From Microcebus murinus (lineage: Eukaryota > Chordata > Mammalia > Primates > Cheirogaleidae): a DNA stretch of 64,000 nucleotides. The notes beneath the pieces are model-generated. The model did not search any database, was not told the origin of the DNA, and saw only the letters and a program-made list of their open reading frames with translations. Of the stretch, positions 63,701-64,000 are shown one piece after another (the first letter of the stretch is position 1; every line of letters begins with the position of its first letter). The translations under genes and the position numbers were made by a program. Where the stretch lies: contig NC_134119.1 of the NCBI RefSeq assembly GCF_040939455.1, forward strand, positions 322,501 to 386,500, in the 5' to 3' direction.

Positions 63701-64000
63701 TGGCTCCAGGGCCCAATCCCCTTATCACCTCTGCGTTTCAGAGGCAATCTGTGGTGTGGCCAGAGAGCCCAGAGCAGAGAATACCGGGCAAATATGCTCG
63801 GCCCATCAGGCTGGGTGGGAGCTGCTGTGTGTGGCCACAGAGCGCCTGGCTCTCCACACACTTCTTGGCCCCTGTCCTGCTCACTGAGGCACCTCTGATG
63901 GCCAGAAGGCTCTACCAGCCTCTAGGAAAGTACATTCCGAGCTGGGGCCTCCTGGCATCTGCATACTTTCAGAGACCTGGGTCAGGCAAACACCACTGAG
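60766..64000 (-). other. TPD52L2: TPD52L2 intron, continuing past the window
   Basis: I searched for the expected upstream exons (around KKTQETLSQAGQK and ISRKLGDM) and did not find them, so this 3.2 kb is intronic. It holds one old SINE (62,275-62,440) and otherwise single-copy sequence. Confidence 0.65.
62275..62440 (+). mobile_element. Old Alu monomer-like SINE
   Basis: Single-monomer element from CTGGAGCCAGGTGTGGTGGC to an A-rich tail, diverged. Confidence 0.78.

Overview
This 64 kb window is vertebrate nuclear DNA, most likely from a strepsirrhine (lemur-like) primate. The genes are GC-rich and have many introns. About thirty Alu-type SINEs are present, and the complete ones carry the spacer between the two monomers (around ACTATAAATAGAAAG and TTGGCCAACTAATATA) that I associate with lemur/galago Alus. 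A TTAA-flanked piggyBac-like element and a hAT MITE fit the same lineage. Gene order matches human 20q13.33 in reverse orientation: ZNF512B - UCKL1 - DNAJC5 - TPD52L2. Species, synteny and family names come from recall; no search was run.

Layout. Positions 1-255 are the 3' end of a + strand transcript, by synteny ZNF512B. A 72-bp CpG-rich minisatellite (about 310-1001) fills the gap up to UCKL1. UCKL1 (+, CDS 1031-14921) was resolved into 15 coding exons giving a 541-residue uridine kinase/UPRTase-like protein. Positions 15,050-21,380 separate two convergent genes and hold an orphan CpG island and a long inverted repeat. DNAJC5 (-, CDS 27787-25338) encodes the complete 198-residue cysteine string protein. 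It has a roughly 4 kb 3' UTR, a roughly 23 kb first intron packed with Alu, L1, an ERVL-type LTR, a 1.4 kb CT/CA satellite and a piggyBac MITE, and a CpG-island promoter at about 50.6-51.7 kb. From 55.4 kb to the window end lies the 3' part of TPD52L2 (-): the 3' UTR, the last two constitutive coding exons and two small cassette exons. A decayed mariner sits in its last intron.

The genes do not form an operon. UCKL1 acts in pyrimidine salvage, DNAJC5 is a synaptic-vesicle HSC70 co-chaperone, and TPD52L2 is a coiled-coil trafficking adaptor. The strongest non-gene signals are the promoter minisatellite that multiplies a RACTAYRNNNCCCR-type motif, the ~250-bp-arm inverted repeat, the Alu placed 20 nt before the last UCKL1 exon, and the satellite grown inside an LTR in DNAJC5 intron 1.
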